DNA of 64,000 nucleotides from Anthostomella pinea (Eukaryota > Ascomycota > Sordariomycetes > Xylariales > Xylariaceae). Location of the stretch: contig CAUWAG010000020.1 of assembly GCA_963556695.1 (NCBI GenBank), positions 3,100,001-3,164,000 on the forward strand, given 5' to 3'. The notes beneath the pieces were generated by a model, which did not search any database, was not told the origin of the DNA, and was given only the letters and a program-made list of their open reading frames with translations. Positions 11,851-24,519 of the stretch are shown piece by piece. Each line of letters starts with the position of its first letter. The stretch's first letter is position 1. Both the position numbers and the translations under genes were made by a program.

Positions 11851-14529
11851 ATGCTACTCCGTGGCAAGTCCAAGGACCGCTCCTCACCGAGAAAGGTGAC
11901 ACCGCCGTTACCCTCATACATGAACAGTGGTCAGTTCGGTACGCGTTTTCCGCCAGAATACATCTACACTGGTGCGTGAGTGCTGATAGTTGCTATAGCA
12001 TCATACCTAGCGGGCCTCCGAGATAGTCGTGCAAACCGTCCTGGAGGGGCGCGACCACAACCGCCATCGACGAAATCGCACCAGGATTCCTCAGATCGCT
12101 TTACGACAGGGCGTCCGTCCCTTGGCGGCAGATCTGTTCAGTCGGAAACATCCACCAGCCACCACATAACAAACTCCGATACCGCGAAGCCACGAAGCAG
12201 CCGGCCTAGTATTGCCGGGAGCGTGGCCTCTCGCTATTCTACCAACACCATTGCTTCTGGAAGGGACTACTACCCGGCGAGATCAGCAGCTTCCCCTTTG
12301 AAGCCGTCCGAAGTTGTACCAAGCGCCACATACATCGAGCGCGGTCAGAGATGGATGGAGAAAGAAGAAGCCTTCTCGCTTCATCACGCGATGGATGCTA
12401 TGGGAATCAAGGACGACGACAAGGACAACAAAGACAAAGTCGCGGATGGACAGGAAGACGAAGACGATTCGCGCCTCTACAATGCTGCCTTGAACGAGGC
12501 TTCAGAACTGGTATGGCAGCATCAGCATGGTGTTGAACCACGCGAACCCGGTGCCCCTTACCAGTACAAGCCACACATGCGGAAGGACAGCTACGCCCAT
12601 GCTCGTACCGCTAGCGCCGGACGATATGGCAATGATATCGGTGCCACCGGGCTTGCGAGGGACTCAATTCGTTCTTTCTCTGGCAGCTCCTCTGGTAGCG
12701 ACGGGGCTTCTCCTACAGCCAGCGCCCGTGGCAGCATGGAACAACAGCAACGAAACTCTTCGGCAGGGTCTGGCAAGTCCAAATCCTACGCTGGAATCAG
12801 TGGAGGTGTCCGTGTCAGTTCTGGTGGCCGTCGCCGCAGCAGCATGAAACGCAACATCAGTGGAGAAATCAAGAGGCCATTTTCGGGGGATCAGATCTGG
12901 GAGGAACCCGAAAGCAGTACCCCCGAACTGAACGCAAGACAACCTCGGAAACCAGGCCCACCGCAACCACTGAGTAGTCTCAAGACCAAGAATGCTCCCA
13001 GCAAAGTAGAGTTCGCTGTTGAACCTGCTTCCGAGCCCACCACATCTCCAATCACAGCACCAACACAGCCCCTGTCTCGATTTGACATCCACAAGAACCC
13101 ACCATCGCAGTCTCGCAACCCAACATACACATCCAACAGCCCCTTTAACCGCCCACGACCCTCAAAAGACGTCCCCACGAAACATGGAATGGAGATACGC
13201 GGTGATGACATCCGGCAGGCCACGAGCATGCGGATTAGGGACCGCAGCCCGAAGCTCCCTACTCCGTCTGCGGTCAGTGACAGTCCTGGGCGTCCAATCG
13301 TAAGCTTTGAGAAACACTGGAAGGCCCCGGAAGAGGCGACTGATCCAGAGCCAGAAGAGTCCCGCCGAGTCCCTCCCAGGGTCAAACAAGAGCGGACGGG
13401 CCAAGCCCCGCAATCGCCTATCCCTACTTTCACATTTACGCCGGATGTTCCGTCCCCGGCGCCGTCATCGCGGTCCTCTCGCACACCGGCCATCCCAAGT
13501 ATTCAGATAGATGGAGATGATGGGCCCCAGGTGCCTGTCATTGCCGTCTCGGACCATAGCCCGGCAATCCCGACCATTGTATTGCCAGGCGATGATAGTA
13601 ACAGCAATGAGAACAACATGCCAAACATACCAATCATTGTAACACCGGACGATGACGAGCAGCCTTCCGTCAGGCCACTGCCAACACCCAACATCCCAGT
13701 CATAGTGACACCCGATGGCAACAATAACCCTTCAGCCAGGCCGTTGCCAGACCCAAAGTCGGTTCAGCCGAGCCACCTCCGCAACGCTCGAGGAGGACGA
13801 CCCCAGGGTCACTGGTCCCCTGCGCCAGGGGCATCACGTCGCGCAACAGCAACCTGCCACGAGTGCAGACTTCCCATCGAGGGTCGCTTCGTCGCTCTAG
13901 GTGGCGCCTCAGAGCGATTCCACCCCCAGTGCTTCAGCTGCTACGCGTGCGGGACCGGCCTCGAGGCGCTCGAGATCAGCCCGGAGCCCGACAGCTTCCG
14001 CAGCGAGCGGCTCGACCGGATCCGCCGGCGGGCCGCGGGCGAGGTACTCGACGAGCAGCCCGGGCAGACGATGGCCGAGGACGGCGACGAGCGGCTGCGC
14101 TTCTACTGCCACCTGGACTGGCACGAGCTGTTCGCCCCCCGCTGCAAGCACTGCAAGACCCCCATCCTGGGCGAGCACGTGGTGGCGCTGGGCGCGCACT
14201 GGCACTACGGGCACTTCTTCTGCGCCGAGTGCGGCGACCCGTTCGAGCGCGGCACCACGCACATCGAGAAGGACGGCTACGCCTGGTGCGTCGGGTGCCA
14301 GACGCGGCGCACGGAGCGGCGCGCGCCCAAGTGTAAAGCCTGCCGTGTTGCGGTTATCGGGCAGTATGTCGTTGCCCTTGGCGGCGAGTGGCATGACGAG
14401 TGTTTCCGCTGTGCTGGGTGCCGCGGCGGCTTTGATGATGGCCAGATCTTCCCTGTTGAGGATTACCAGGGCCGCGGGCTTAGTGTGGTGCTTTGTACTG
14501 GGTGTCGGGCTGCGGAGCTGAAGATGTGA
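11851..14529 (+). CDS. Pxl1-like LIM-domain protein (paxillin-like)
   Basis: Exons 11851-11938 and 11999-14529 encode 872 residues, starting MLLRGKSKDRSSPRKVTPP. The joined YMNSGQFASYLAGLRDSR motif is the conserved N-terminal box of fungal paxillin-like proteins. Residues ~30-640 are disordered and Ser/Pro-rich. Between ~545 and 640 lie repeated IP-x-I-x-x-x-DD units. Residues ~648-872 hold three LIM zinc domains. LIM1 (CHEC..HPQC, CYAC, then CHLDW) has a ~40-residue acidic/Arg insertion between its zinc fingers. LIM2 (CKHC..HYGHFFC..CVGC) and LIM3 (CKAC..HDECFRC..CTGC) are regular. Family members act as scaffolds at sites of polarised growth and the contractile ring with Rho GTPases and actin. 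The short 60 bp intron near the start is typical. Confidence 0.88.
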
Positions 14530-15526
14530 AGATGGCTTGGTGGCTGGTGGTGGTGGTCGGTGACTCAGATTCAGGCCGCTCTCCTCGCTCTGCAGGTCTT
14601 GGAGGGAGAGGGATGGATGGGGGTTCGCGCCTGCTTGCGAGCTGCCTTCTGCCTGCAAGCTCAGGCAGGCATATGCTATGTTATGAGGAAAGGGGTTGAA
14701 GGCTTTGTTTGGAGTTATGTTCACATGGCGTGCTTTGCTTGGCTTGGAGTTCCTTGATTTGCTTGGAGTCTGATCATGGATGTGTATTGGGTTTCTGCAA
14801 TTGCTGATGCTCTTGGGCTTGGGACTTGTGTTCTAGGGCTTGCTACTTGTGCCTGTACCTCTAATTGCCCTGGTTTATGTTCTTCATGGCTTCAAGTCAG
14901 ATGCCATGAATGATATTGACTTGAACTGCTACATGCGTCTTCATCTTGACTAGGTGCCGGGTCACACGCCCTCTACGTGATTTGGTCGTGATCAAGACCT
15001 AGGTAGAGTTGTCATATAGGATGTGCCACCGGGCAGTTTTGCAATCATGACACATTATAATTACCTTCTGTGTATGCCTTTCCAACTCATTATCCTTTGT
15101 GGTCGAGTATATCCTGTTGGAGAGGCTTCCAAGTAAGCCATACGAACATAATGGGTAGTTACGTTCAAAGACACGTTCTGAGAATATGAAGAGGTCCAAG
15201 TGGAATTGGAAGTGATTTCAGCAGTCAGACGCAGCTAAATCAGCCGCCTTAGTGAGACTAAGTATTATTAACGCCTGAACTTCCACAGAGCCCATCGAAA
15301 ATGCCAACCAACGCCGAGGCAAGTTGTCTGGTGGTACGAAAAATCTCGCAGAGTATCCATGAGGCCTTCCTTCCCTCCATACACGCCATGTGCCCAAATT
15401 TTCCTTGATTCACCACCAGCGGTGGCTACTGATTGAGAATCCTGTCGCCAATGCTGAGAACCCTGAGGCATAACCGATACCGATGGCATTGTGGTTGCTC
15501 AGGTTGCCGAGTTCGCTTGCGTAGGA
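14530..15526. other. Intergenic between LIM gene and SUMO gene
   Basis: 3' regions of two convergent genes, TG-rich after 14700. No gene or RNA is recognised. Confidence 0.55.
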
Positions 15527-15934
15527 TCAGCAGCAGTGAGAGCTACCACCGACCTGCTCCTGGTGGACCTCGAGGGTATCACCATCGTTCATCTCGAGCT
15601 GCATTGGAAGAAGGCAAAGACATTAGCAAGTCTGTCCAAATGGGGGAATACGTGGGAGCATCTATTAAGGTAGGCTTGTTCAATATGTACTTACGGAGTC
15701 GGGCGTGTCGCCGGCCTGGACGCGCTGGCCCTCGAACAGGAAGCGCACCGACGCGACGTTCTTGCCTTGTCGCTCGCAGAAGGCGGTCATCAGCTTCTCG
15801 AGCTTGGTGGAACGCTTAATCTTGAAGAAGACCTCGTTGTTGTTATCGGTGACCTTGATGTTCAGGTGCTCGCCACCGGCAGGGGCCTCGGGCTGCTCAG
15901 GGCCGGGGCTACCAGAGTTGTTCTCGCCAGACAT
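15527..15934 (-). CDS. SUMO (small ubiquitin-like modifier) precursor
   Basis: Two exons on the minus strand, 15934-15695 and 15598-15527, encode 103 residues. A short flexible N-terminus (MSGENNSGSPGPEQPEAP) precedes the ubiquitin-like fold (HLNIKVTDNNNEVFFKIKRS, FCERQGKNV, FLFEGQRVQ, LEMNDGDTLEVHQEQ). The conserved diglycine is at residues 97-98, followed by the five-residue tail SSHCC, which a Ulp protease must remove before conjugation. The product is covalently attached to lysines of nuclear proteins through E1 Aos1-Uba2 and E2 Ubc9. The splice falls at the usual SUMO position and keeps frame. It is divergent from CMC4 across 1.45 kb. Confidence 0.96.
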
Positions 15935-17385
15935 GTTGGGCGGTGGTGCGTGGAAGTAATATCGGAGTTGATCTGCTTTTGTGACGGCGAGGCAATGTCA
16001 GTAAATCAATGCGCGAAGTAATGGAGCGGTTCTACTGGAGAGTGCAAGCTCACAGATTGACAGGGCACGTTGAAGAAAGGTGGCCGCGAAGAGTCACAAA
16101 TATTGGCGTGTGGGTGAATGAGTGAGTAGGGGCGTGGGCGGTGGTTGTCAAGGTGAAGGCGGCGCTCGCACGGAGGGGTTGTTGCGTCGTCTGGGGGTAG
16201 CCAGGCAACGTCAGAGACAGTGGTGGTGGGGGAGAGGGAGGGACGGCTGCGTGCCAGGCGGCGATGGATGCGACAGAGAACTTATGGAAAGGACCGGGAC
16301 TTACAAAGGGTGCGATGTGCGAGATGTGCGAGATGTGCGAGATGTGCGACTGCTGTGCTTAGATCCGTAGATCGAGGAGGATTGTATTTGCAGTTGGTAG
16401 GTTTGCAGGACTGTGAAAAGATGATCGAATCGGCGTGGAATTTATCTGCTGCACGAGATCTGGGTGATGCTCTTGAGGTCGAGGTTGGAGCCAGGGCAAC
16501 GCGAAAGACGAGGACGGCAGACGGGCGTGATTTAATTAGTACAAACTCCTTGCAGGTGCGGGGCGACGACGGCCAAGGGAACCAAGCAGCGCCAATCAAC
16601 ATTCACTAATTCGTCCACCGCTAATAATGGCCGCGATGCCTGAGGCGACTGACTGCATGTGAGCGCCGCTTTCGGGTTTGATGAGGTTCACTTTTCTTTC
16701 AAGAAGCAGATCTAGAGACATCCAGCACGTCCTCTCCTCAGCAAACAGCACCTTCTGCTTTTTTCTTTTCTGCTTCTTCTCACAGCCAGCTCCCTTCAAG
16801 GTTCTGGCTTCTTCTGGAAGCCGATGCATCAGCCACGAGGTCACCCACCACCTCCATGATCAGGTTGCACATGATTGCCTCTCATATACCTAGATGACCT
16901 GAGAAAGGAGCAGTCGCCTCTCAGGTTCAGATGCAGAGGAGCTATCTACAAGGTACACATACCTATGTAAGGTACATTCACCTCTCAACTATCCATTGAT
17001 GCAGTGACTCCTATCTTGGTAGACTGTAATGTTTTGTAAAAGTCACTGGTCTTCAAGGCAAAGTGATCTAGCCTCGTGGAGGTACCATCCATATTACATC
17101 ATTTTTGACAGGGTTACCAAGCAGATAGCTGCAACATTTATTATATCAAGCTCTACATCCCAAGCAACACCATTATCTGCTAGACTGCGTTCTTTCGCTT
17201 TGGTTGACCACGAGTTGGCAGCTTCTTCATAATTTGCCTACCTACCTGACTTGCCTTGGGTCTTCAATCCTTTACTACCAGCACCATCGCGTCTTTCTTG
17301 CTGGGGATCCAGCTTCGTGTTGCTTGCTGTGAAGATGGTTCGTCACAATCCAGACAATGCCCAGTATCGAGAACTCTTCGTACTG
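15935..17385. other. Divergent intergenic region with 9 bp tandem repeat
   Basis: Lies between SUMO (minus) and CMC4 (plus). It contains a short 9 bp tandem repeat (unit TGCGAGATG, about four copies) at ~16311-16350. No protein or RNA gene is recognised. Confidence 0.55.
16311..16350. repeat. 9 bp tandem repeat
   Basis: About four copies of a unit reading TGCGAGATG, nearly perfect, lie in the region upstream of the SUMO gene. No coding role is apparent. Confidence 0.85.
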
Positions 17386-17781
17386 ATGTCAGTCACATCA
17401 CAGGGTCTACAAGAAGATCTCCAGACAAAGCCTCCATGCCACCCGCGAGCAGTAAGCAGTATTCCACCAGCTGAGCCCCCCAAGGTTATCTGCTGGTGCC
17501 CCCATCGACTGACCTCCTCGCCTTCCCTCTGTAGTGCGCCATTCAAGGTAATCAATCCAAAGTAGTCACGATCTGAAGTTCCACTGACTCTGACACTCGT
17601 AGACTGCCTGACAAAGAACAATTATAATCAAGCAAAATGCGAAAACCTGGTTGATGCCTTATACGAATGTTGCAATGCATTCTACCAGAAGAACGGCGAC
17701 AATGCAACCACTGCCAGCTGTCCCAGTCCAGACCTGTTACGACTCAAGCTAAAACAGAGGCAAGACGAGAAGCACAAGTGA
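17386..17781 (+). CDS. CMC4: Cmc4, mitochondrial twin-cysteine (CHCH) protein
   Basis: Three exons, 17386-17451, 17535-17547 (only 13 nt) and 17603-17781, encode 85 residues. The joined sequence reads PPCHPRACAIQDCL, then KC, ECC and SC cysteines, and finishes PDLLRLKLKQRQ. This matches Cmc4, a small protein imported into the mitochondrial intermembrane space by the Mia40 pathway and linked to cytochrome oxidase biogenesis. The frame is kept only if the 13 nt microexon is included, since CAIQD is split over exons 2 and 3. The start at 17386 is chosen for family length; an in-frame ATG at 17335 would add 17 residues. Confidence 0.9.
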
Positions 17782-18653
17782 TCACTTTTCAGTTGTGGTT
17801 AGATTGATGGCAATATGGATACCCATTGGAGGAAATAAGTTGGGTTTCGCTCTTTAGAGACTGTAGTTGGCCAGAGATTCGGAAGCATCGCCCTCGCAAT
17901 AGTATGTACCATAACCACTTATTCACGTCAACCCAAACCATAACAGTCAGGCAACTTGTACGCGGTATGGAGTTTTTCTAGGCGATCATTGAGCGCGCAA
18001 GAGGCCCGCATGGGACCTGGATAAGCACTGAAGGCATTGGTAGCTTATCCCGAGACTCTAATATGAATGCCGTGACATTATGATTGAAGAGAAGAAGGAA
18101 GAGGAAATGTGCGGCAGAGATTTCTCTGAAATAGTACCGGCCTGCACCAGCCACATGTGCACTGCAATCAAGTGAGGCTGGTAGCTGAGGCGCAGTAATC
18201 ATTCCAGCACATGCAAGCCTAGCATTTGGCGCCGAAAGAAGGCGCTTGAAGAATCCAATCACAGCGCTGCAAATCCCCTACAAAGCACCCATCCAGCACC
18301 CGTCCTTGTACACCCGTACCCGGACCCCAGCTTGCACCTGCCACCGTGGACATCGGGCGGTAGCTAGACGCGCCTATCCTACCCAGCAATCGCGTTCGCA
18401 TCATTTTCCCTGGGCCCGAGCTTGGTGATAGCTTCGACCTCACGGAAAACAACAGGACTCAGACTTGACACCCCGCGCCCACGACTCGCCCTTGGCAGAC
18501 CGCATCGGAAGCGAGCCGACGAAGCAATACCTGCGTCGTAACATCCTCGAAACGTTGCATGACAGCAGGCAATAATTGACGCCCAAAAAGATGCTGGCGA
18601 GCGAACAGCTACTCTCCCAGGGATCATCATAAGGATACCTTTCCGCTGGCACA
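17782..18653. other. Intergenic between CMC4 and NUP84
   Basis: No gene recognised. The open frames on the minus strand around 18380-18740 have no recognisable protein features. Confidence 0.55.
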
Positions 18654-21600
18654 ATGCTGGCCCAACGACCGCAGCGCATGAGCGGGCTGCGAATGGACAG
18701 AACAGGCAGCGAATCGGAGTTGAGCGACGTGGGTATGTCAAACCCAGCAGTTCTCTGTCCTAACCTGGTAGTCTAACCTCAAGTCTCCTACGTAGCCGTC
18801 TCTGAGAACGAACCTGTGCAGGAATTTGTTCACGATGCCGAGCACTTCGCCAAAGCCCTCGACATTCTCTCTGTTCCCCGAGACACTGCAGCCGGAAGAC
18901 GGGAACAGGTCTTCCGACTCGTCGATATTTATTACCACTATGCCGCCGACAAAGTTGATGAAAAACTGCGCGAGTCACAGAGACAAAACTTGAGCACCGC
19001 TCTGCGCCGCCTAGACGATGCTTCTAGCCAGGATTCCATGGATCTCGACGAAGCAGATAACGGGGCGGCTTCACCTGCCTCGGCTGAGAGTCTACAGCAT
19101 TGGGAACAGGAAGCACAGACATGGGATATGCTGAATCGCCTACTACCGTTGCGCTATGCGAACCGAAATACCATCAAGCCTGCTCGTCGCGAAATCTCTA
19201 GATTCCAGTCATGCGTTGAGCTCTGGGACGAGTTTTTGCAATCGGATTCGACTGCGCAGGAGCGCAAAGCTATACTTGAATGTCTACAGACCAGCGCAGA
19301 TGACGCCCGCACCGACATCGATGAGCTGGTACGGGAGTACCAACAGCGGGCGGAGCGCGGTGATATTATTGCCTATGGATGGCTACATACACGATCTGCC
19401 ATCAAAATGCAGAAGAACTTGAACGGCTGGTCTGGGGCTCTAGACCCAAACAGCTCCGACGCCGGTCAGATGCTTGTAGATGCAAACGGATCGAACCCTC
19501 TTGTCACGCAGCTCGACCCCGACGTAGCAACAAGACAAGGTCGAAAGCTTCAGCCGCAAGATGAGTACTTCGAGCGGGCCATCTGGATTGGCTGCTACGA
19601 ATCGCTGCGGCGAGGCAGGAGCCCGGCCGAGATTCGAGATTGGTGCGTTGAGAGAACTGAGGTTTGGAGAGCGGTCAGCATGTCGGCCATGCCCTTGTCC
19701 AGGAATGAAACCATGTCCAAGGATGAAAGAGCACAAGCGGCGTGTGATCCGCTGTCGACCCTCCTTTGGCGCCGCACCTGCTTTGCCCTAGCACGTCAGG
19801 GAGGCACCGACGACTTCGAGCGTGCGGTCTATGGCATCCTCTCAGGCGATATCCCAAGTGTAGAAAAGGTCTGCGAGGATTGGGACGACTTTGTCTTTAC
19901 TCACTATAATGCTCTGTTGCGAACCCAGTTCGACGCATACTTGATGAAGCGGACTTCGCCAGATGCCACCGCCGCCATCCAGCAGTCATTTGGCGCATTC
20001 AATGCGCTCCAATTTCATGGAGACGGCTCTTCGGTGGGGGAACGTCTTGTCAGTTCTCTAGAATCGAACCCGAAAACCTCTGCGGAAGCGAAGACGCCTA
20101 TGAAGGCTCTTCAAGCAGCTATCATCTCCAACAGCGTCGGCCAATACATAGAGGAGCTTGGCGGTGTGCTCGGAAAACGGGCAAATCAGAAAGCAGAGTC
20201 CGCCTTAATACCCAATGTCGACGATGCCAACCTTGACGCCAACAACACCAAATATTTCCAACTGGACGATCACAAGGGTTTGCGTGTGGCCGTTCATGCG
20301 TATCTGCTCATTTCAATTCTCGATGAGCTTCAGGGTAACGGACTTGCCGACTCCAAGCGGCGACGGAAGGCACAAGAGAATGTCATTTCCACCTACGTCA
20401 GCACACTGCGGTTGATGAGGATGACTGATCTGATGCCATTGTACTGTTCCAAACTGCAGGGTGATCGATCCTTCTTCACACTCAGTCGGAACGTCAGCGG
20501 TGTAGTTGAGCAACATGAACGAGAGATACTGCTGAGGATCATGGAGAAGCTTGGAATGGATATCGCCAAATTCGTCGTGTTTCAGCCACGGTCCCTTTTG
20601 CAACAGTACCCAAGTGTCGAGGATCGTCCTCCGGCATTTGGTGGATTCACCCTCCTCTCCAATGATCCGCCCAATCTGAAGACAGGCCGCCCTCTCAAAC
20701 CGGACTTCTTTGGAGAGGAACCAGAAAAGCTAGATCCCGTGGATGAGGCCTTGATACAGTCTCTCGAATGGTTCTTGCTGGTTGATGGGCTATGGATTGA
20801 ATTCTTTCAAGCCGGCATTTCTATCTACAAACGGTTCCTCAGTAAGCTTATATCCCTTCACCGTTTAGAAGAGTCGCAACTAATCATACATCAGAGCAAT
20901 TCAATCTTCATGCTGCTCGGGCATTGTCCGAACGGATTCACTGCTCGGAGATCTTTAGGAGAAAAGCCGGCATCGCCATCCCCGACGATGCAGACATTTC
21001 ATGGTTTGACGAAGTCCGCTCAGGTGTGGCTAGCGGCTCCTTTGAGGATAACGGCCTCGGGCTGGGCGAAACAGCTGCAGCGAAGAACTACTTCGAGCTG
21101 GAATGCCTAGTGCGGGCCCTAGACTCGATGGAAACAATTGCCTCGAGTCAATCCTTGGCCCATGAGTATGCTCCCTTTGCTGACATAATCCGACTGATGG
21201 TAAATGAAGCTAATCCTGGAAACAGTCCTACCGAAAAAATGAATAGAGAGTTCTGGAGTCACGTCGGGAGCGAAGTGAAGCTGGTCAGAAGCTGCATGCG
21301 ACCCCTCCTACACAACTGGCTCCTGGAGAGCATAGAAGGTTGGTCTTACATGATATATCAACCAGGGAACCCTATACTGACTGGCGAGACAGAGGACGAA
21401 GACTTCGTCTACCTGCGTGACGCATACCTTCCTGAGACCATCATCGGATATGTCTGCGTTCTACACTTTGCTGGAACGAGCTTGTCACGAGAAAACCTGC
21501 TCGAATGCATGGAGCTTGCGTCGATTGTTGCGAAGAAAGATGCAGACGTGGCTCCGGTGTTGATGAAGTCGGGTCGTATGAAGGAACTCATCCAGGGCTT

Positions 21601-21718
21601 TGCCAACTGCAGCAAAGCACTCGCTATTAGTGGTAGTGACAAGAAGGGCTCCGGCGGCAGCAGCAAGAAGATGCGAGAGCTCGGGTGGACGCGAGAGTTG
21701 TGGTCCGTCAAGAGATGA
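18654..21718 (+). CDS. NUP84: Nup84/Nup107, nuclear pore Y-complex subunit
   Basis: Exons 18654-18732, 18796-20841 and 20895-21718 encode 982 residues. The N-terminus is a short charged tail. The rest is all-helical, with Nup107/Nup84 blocks such as RLLPLRYANRN, GDIIAYGWLHTRSAIKMQ, ERAIWIGCYESLRRG, DPLSTLLWRRTCFALARQ and EDWDDFVFTHYNALLRTQ. Both splices keep frame (GTG-G/CC and CTC-A/AG). The protein is part of the Nup84 (Y) complex that forms the outer scaffold ring of the nuclear pore, binding Nup133 through its C-terminal end. The start is the first ATG of the frame, and the family is commonly 700-1000 residues. Confidence 0.92.
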
Positions 21719-22340
21719 AAGTGAGTTCATGTTTGACAGCTGATGGGTTCGATGGCTGTGGCCTTGCATCTGCATTTCACGCGAAGTCTCCGCGGGCGTT
21801 CTGAAATCTGGAAGGAAAAAACGTGGTCGTTTTGGAGGCGTTCCTGGGCCAGGTAATGCTACTTCCCGATGTATACCATGGATCACTCGTATGAGGTGGC
21901 AGCCAATCTGAATAATTTTCTCAGCTCGGCCAAGATCTGTCTGCATGCCTCACACAGCGAAATTCTGGAGGCGAACGAGCAGCTTTAATGTACGATATTG
22001 ACGGCTTGAGAGGTCTTGCGACTCCTTTTTGTGAATATAACCGTAAGAATGACACGATTATCAAGACGGCGGTCATTTGCTGCGAGTGCGTAGCAAGCCC
22101 TTTACCCCTGAGTCTCTTGCGGGAGGGTGCTTTTTGTGGCTGATAAGATAAGCTCCAGCTGACATCAATGTCATAGCTCCTCCCTCCAATACCTCTCACT
22201 AATAAGCCATCAACCACACACATCCAACACCTCGCGCAACGCTCGGGAAGGGCCAGATAACCCCTCGAACGACGTGGTCTATCTTGAAAATCATCCTGGT
22301 CTCCCTTTCGAAACAACACACCGTATTCCCCACGAGCAGA
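21719..22340. other. Intergenic between NUP84 and VPS37
   Basis: Terminator of NUP84 and promoter/leader of VPS37. Nothing else is recognised. Confidence 0.5.
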
Positions 22341-23266
22341 ATGTACAGACCAACCCCACCCCCGCCGGTACCACCGCCGAAGCCCAGCAGTCACGACACC
22401 AGCCGCCTCGGCACGCCAGCGATCACGAACTCTCCTCGACCACCGCCGCCCATACCGGACCATGGCTTCAATTGCATGGAATCCAAAGGGAAGGCTCCGG
22501 CTACAGATGCTTCGGGCTTGATCCCAGCGCCGATGGGGCATGCGCAGACGCAGCCCATACCAGACCCTGGCGAGCAGTGGCTGCCGAAGGTATTGGAGGA
22601 CAAGTCGTGAGTGTCTCCGATTTCACGTTTGCATGTGGCCAACACCATGAGGGCTTGGTATCATACATCACGGGACGGGTCATGTGTATCACGCCTCATC
22701 TGTTGGGGATGTGCCTATCCAGATTTCTGTCTACGTGACTAACCGGCGGCACACCACACAGAAAGCAAGACCTCGCCGAGATCCTCAGCAACCCCGAGCT
22801 CCTCAACGCGCTGACGGTCTCGCCGTCGACGATCCACCCGTCGCTCGCCGCGACGCAGGACGCGCTTCTCGCGGCGCTGAACGACAACGTGGGACTGGCC
22901 TCGCACCTGACGGAGCTGGAGACGCGGCTGGCGCACCAGCGCGCCGCGACACAGGCGCAGCTGCTGTCGACGCACGCGCTCGAGCGGCAGTGGCGCGCCA
23001 AGCAGTCCGAGATGGACCGCGCGCTGGCGCCCTTCAGCCCCGCCGCGCTGTACCAGCGCCTCGGCCGCGGCCTGCAGGAGCAGGAGATGATGTGCGTGGC
23101 GCTCGAGGAGAGCTTCCTCGAGGGCGACGGCGCGGACGAGAACGGCGCCACGGAGCGCGAGACCCTTGAGTGGGTGCGTCGGTACCGCGAGGCCAAGAGG
23201 CTGTACTACTTGCGTGCTGAGCGCAGGGAGCGGTGGAATGAGCGCCGGGTTGGGGGGTGGCGGTGA
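22341..23266 (+). CDS. VPS37: Vps37, ESCRT-I subunit (Mod(r) domain)
   Basis: Exons 22341-22606 and 22762-23266 give 256 residues. The first ~85 residues are proline-rich (TPPPPVPPPKPSSHD), as in fungal Vps37. The second exon is the helical Mod(r) domain: LAEILSNPELLNALTVSP, a coiled-coil rich in Ala/Gln/Glu, and an end ETLEWVRRYREAKRLYYLRAE. Vps37 joins Vps23, Vps28 and Mvb12 in ESCRT-I, which sorts ubiquitinated cargo into multivesicular bodies. The splice restores a serine codon (TC/A). The start at 22341 (MYRPTPPPP) is preferred over an in-frame ATG at 22284 because the added residues are not family-like. Exon 2 is notably GC-rich. Confidence 0.88.
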
Positions 23267-24519
23267 GCGAGAGAGAGTGAGAGTGATCAACGAGTTTGTA
23301 CTCGGATTACTATGGATGGCTCGACGGACGCGTAGAGTATGTGATGTGCTGTGCTGCATCTTGTCAGACTTCACGACATCGGACTTTGTCTGACGCCATG
23401 GCAGTCATGCGAGGCATAGCGGTGCGGGTGGGTGTACGTTGAGACCCTTCCGGCGCTGCTTCCACCCTCCCGATCTCGTGCGTGTGGCGCGGATACAGCT
23501 TCATCAGTTCTGCGCCCCTATCCCCATTCAGTCTTCTGCAGTCGCATTACCGCACAGATTGGGGGCAAGAGAGATCATAGACCTGCCTCTCTTGGTCCGA
23601 ATGAAAACCTACCGACTTTCCCAAGATCCCGCATTGGCGGTCAAGGCTGTGCGGCGAATCACGACGCGGACGCATGGTGTGTCTCACCTGCAATGCGACG
23701 ATGGGTGCCGAGGGTATTCGGACCGATCACATTCCACAGATACTGGACGGGGATCCAGTCCGGAAGCACAACATCCACGACTCAGTACCACCTACACACT
23801 ACCACACCCACCTCCCTCAAAAGAACTTGGGCGGCAGAGCAGCCCATGCGGCCTGGCAGAGACGCCCGCCGGAGTCTCCGAATGTGGTATAGTCCAGCAA
23901 GATACGAGGTGGCATCCCGATTCGTTCAGATCCGCGGCTCCCGTCTGTTGGAATACTACCTACCTACCGCGTTCTGCGTCTACCTACTTGGACTGTTAGA
24001 CATGGGGATGTAAGTGGACATGAGCGGACATAGGGTAGTATAGATGGTCATTATATATGCCGCTCCGCTATGATGGCATATCAACAAACATCCCCTGGCT
24101 TTCCGCCCCCACCGGCCAACCAGCGAGGCCTAGTTGCCGCTCTCATACTCTGCGATCCCATGTGACCGTGATATGATATACAACATTAAGATAGAACCCC
24201 CCGTCGGTCCTGGGCTGACTCCCAAGCAGCTACAGGGGACGTATGCAGGTTGTCCAAAGTATGTTTGTATGTCCAAAATACGCACCTGACGCACATTGTT
24301 TCCCACCCAGCCCAGACCGTCCCCCGTCCTGTAACATGGCATCCAGGCGGATCGGCAGATCACTGCTTCCGTCCTCCCCAATACTCGAGCCCGACGATCT
24401 TGGGGTCCAAATTCCCAATGACTTATCCCGTCATTTTGTACTTTTCTCCCTGAACTCTCCTTGTTGGGCCCCTAGCCACTCGCAAGCAACCCTCCCACTT
24501 GTGAACGGCGGAAGCAGTC
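23267..24519. other. Intergenic, convergent 3' regions
   Basis: 1.25 kb between two convergent genes. An open frame at 23432-24013 (plus) has no recognisable motif and a composition unlike the neighbouring genes, so no gene is called. Confidence 0.5.

Noticed and set aside
13863..14724. Long open frames opposite and out of frame with the LIM domains
   Set aside because: GC-rich coding sequence opens all frames; only the LIM frame has zinc-ligand patterns.
16311..16350. Possible CRISPR-like or regulatory direct-repeat array
   Set aside because: Only four 9 bp units with no spacers; a simple tandem repeat in a eukaryote.
23432..24013. 193-codon open frame between VPS37 and the next gene
   Set aside because: Two overlapping frames are open on the same strand; no motif or conserved pattern is visible.
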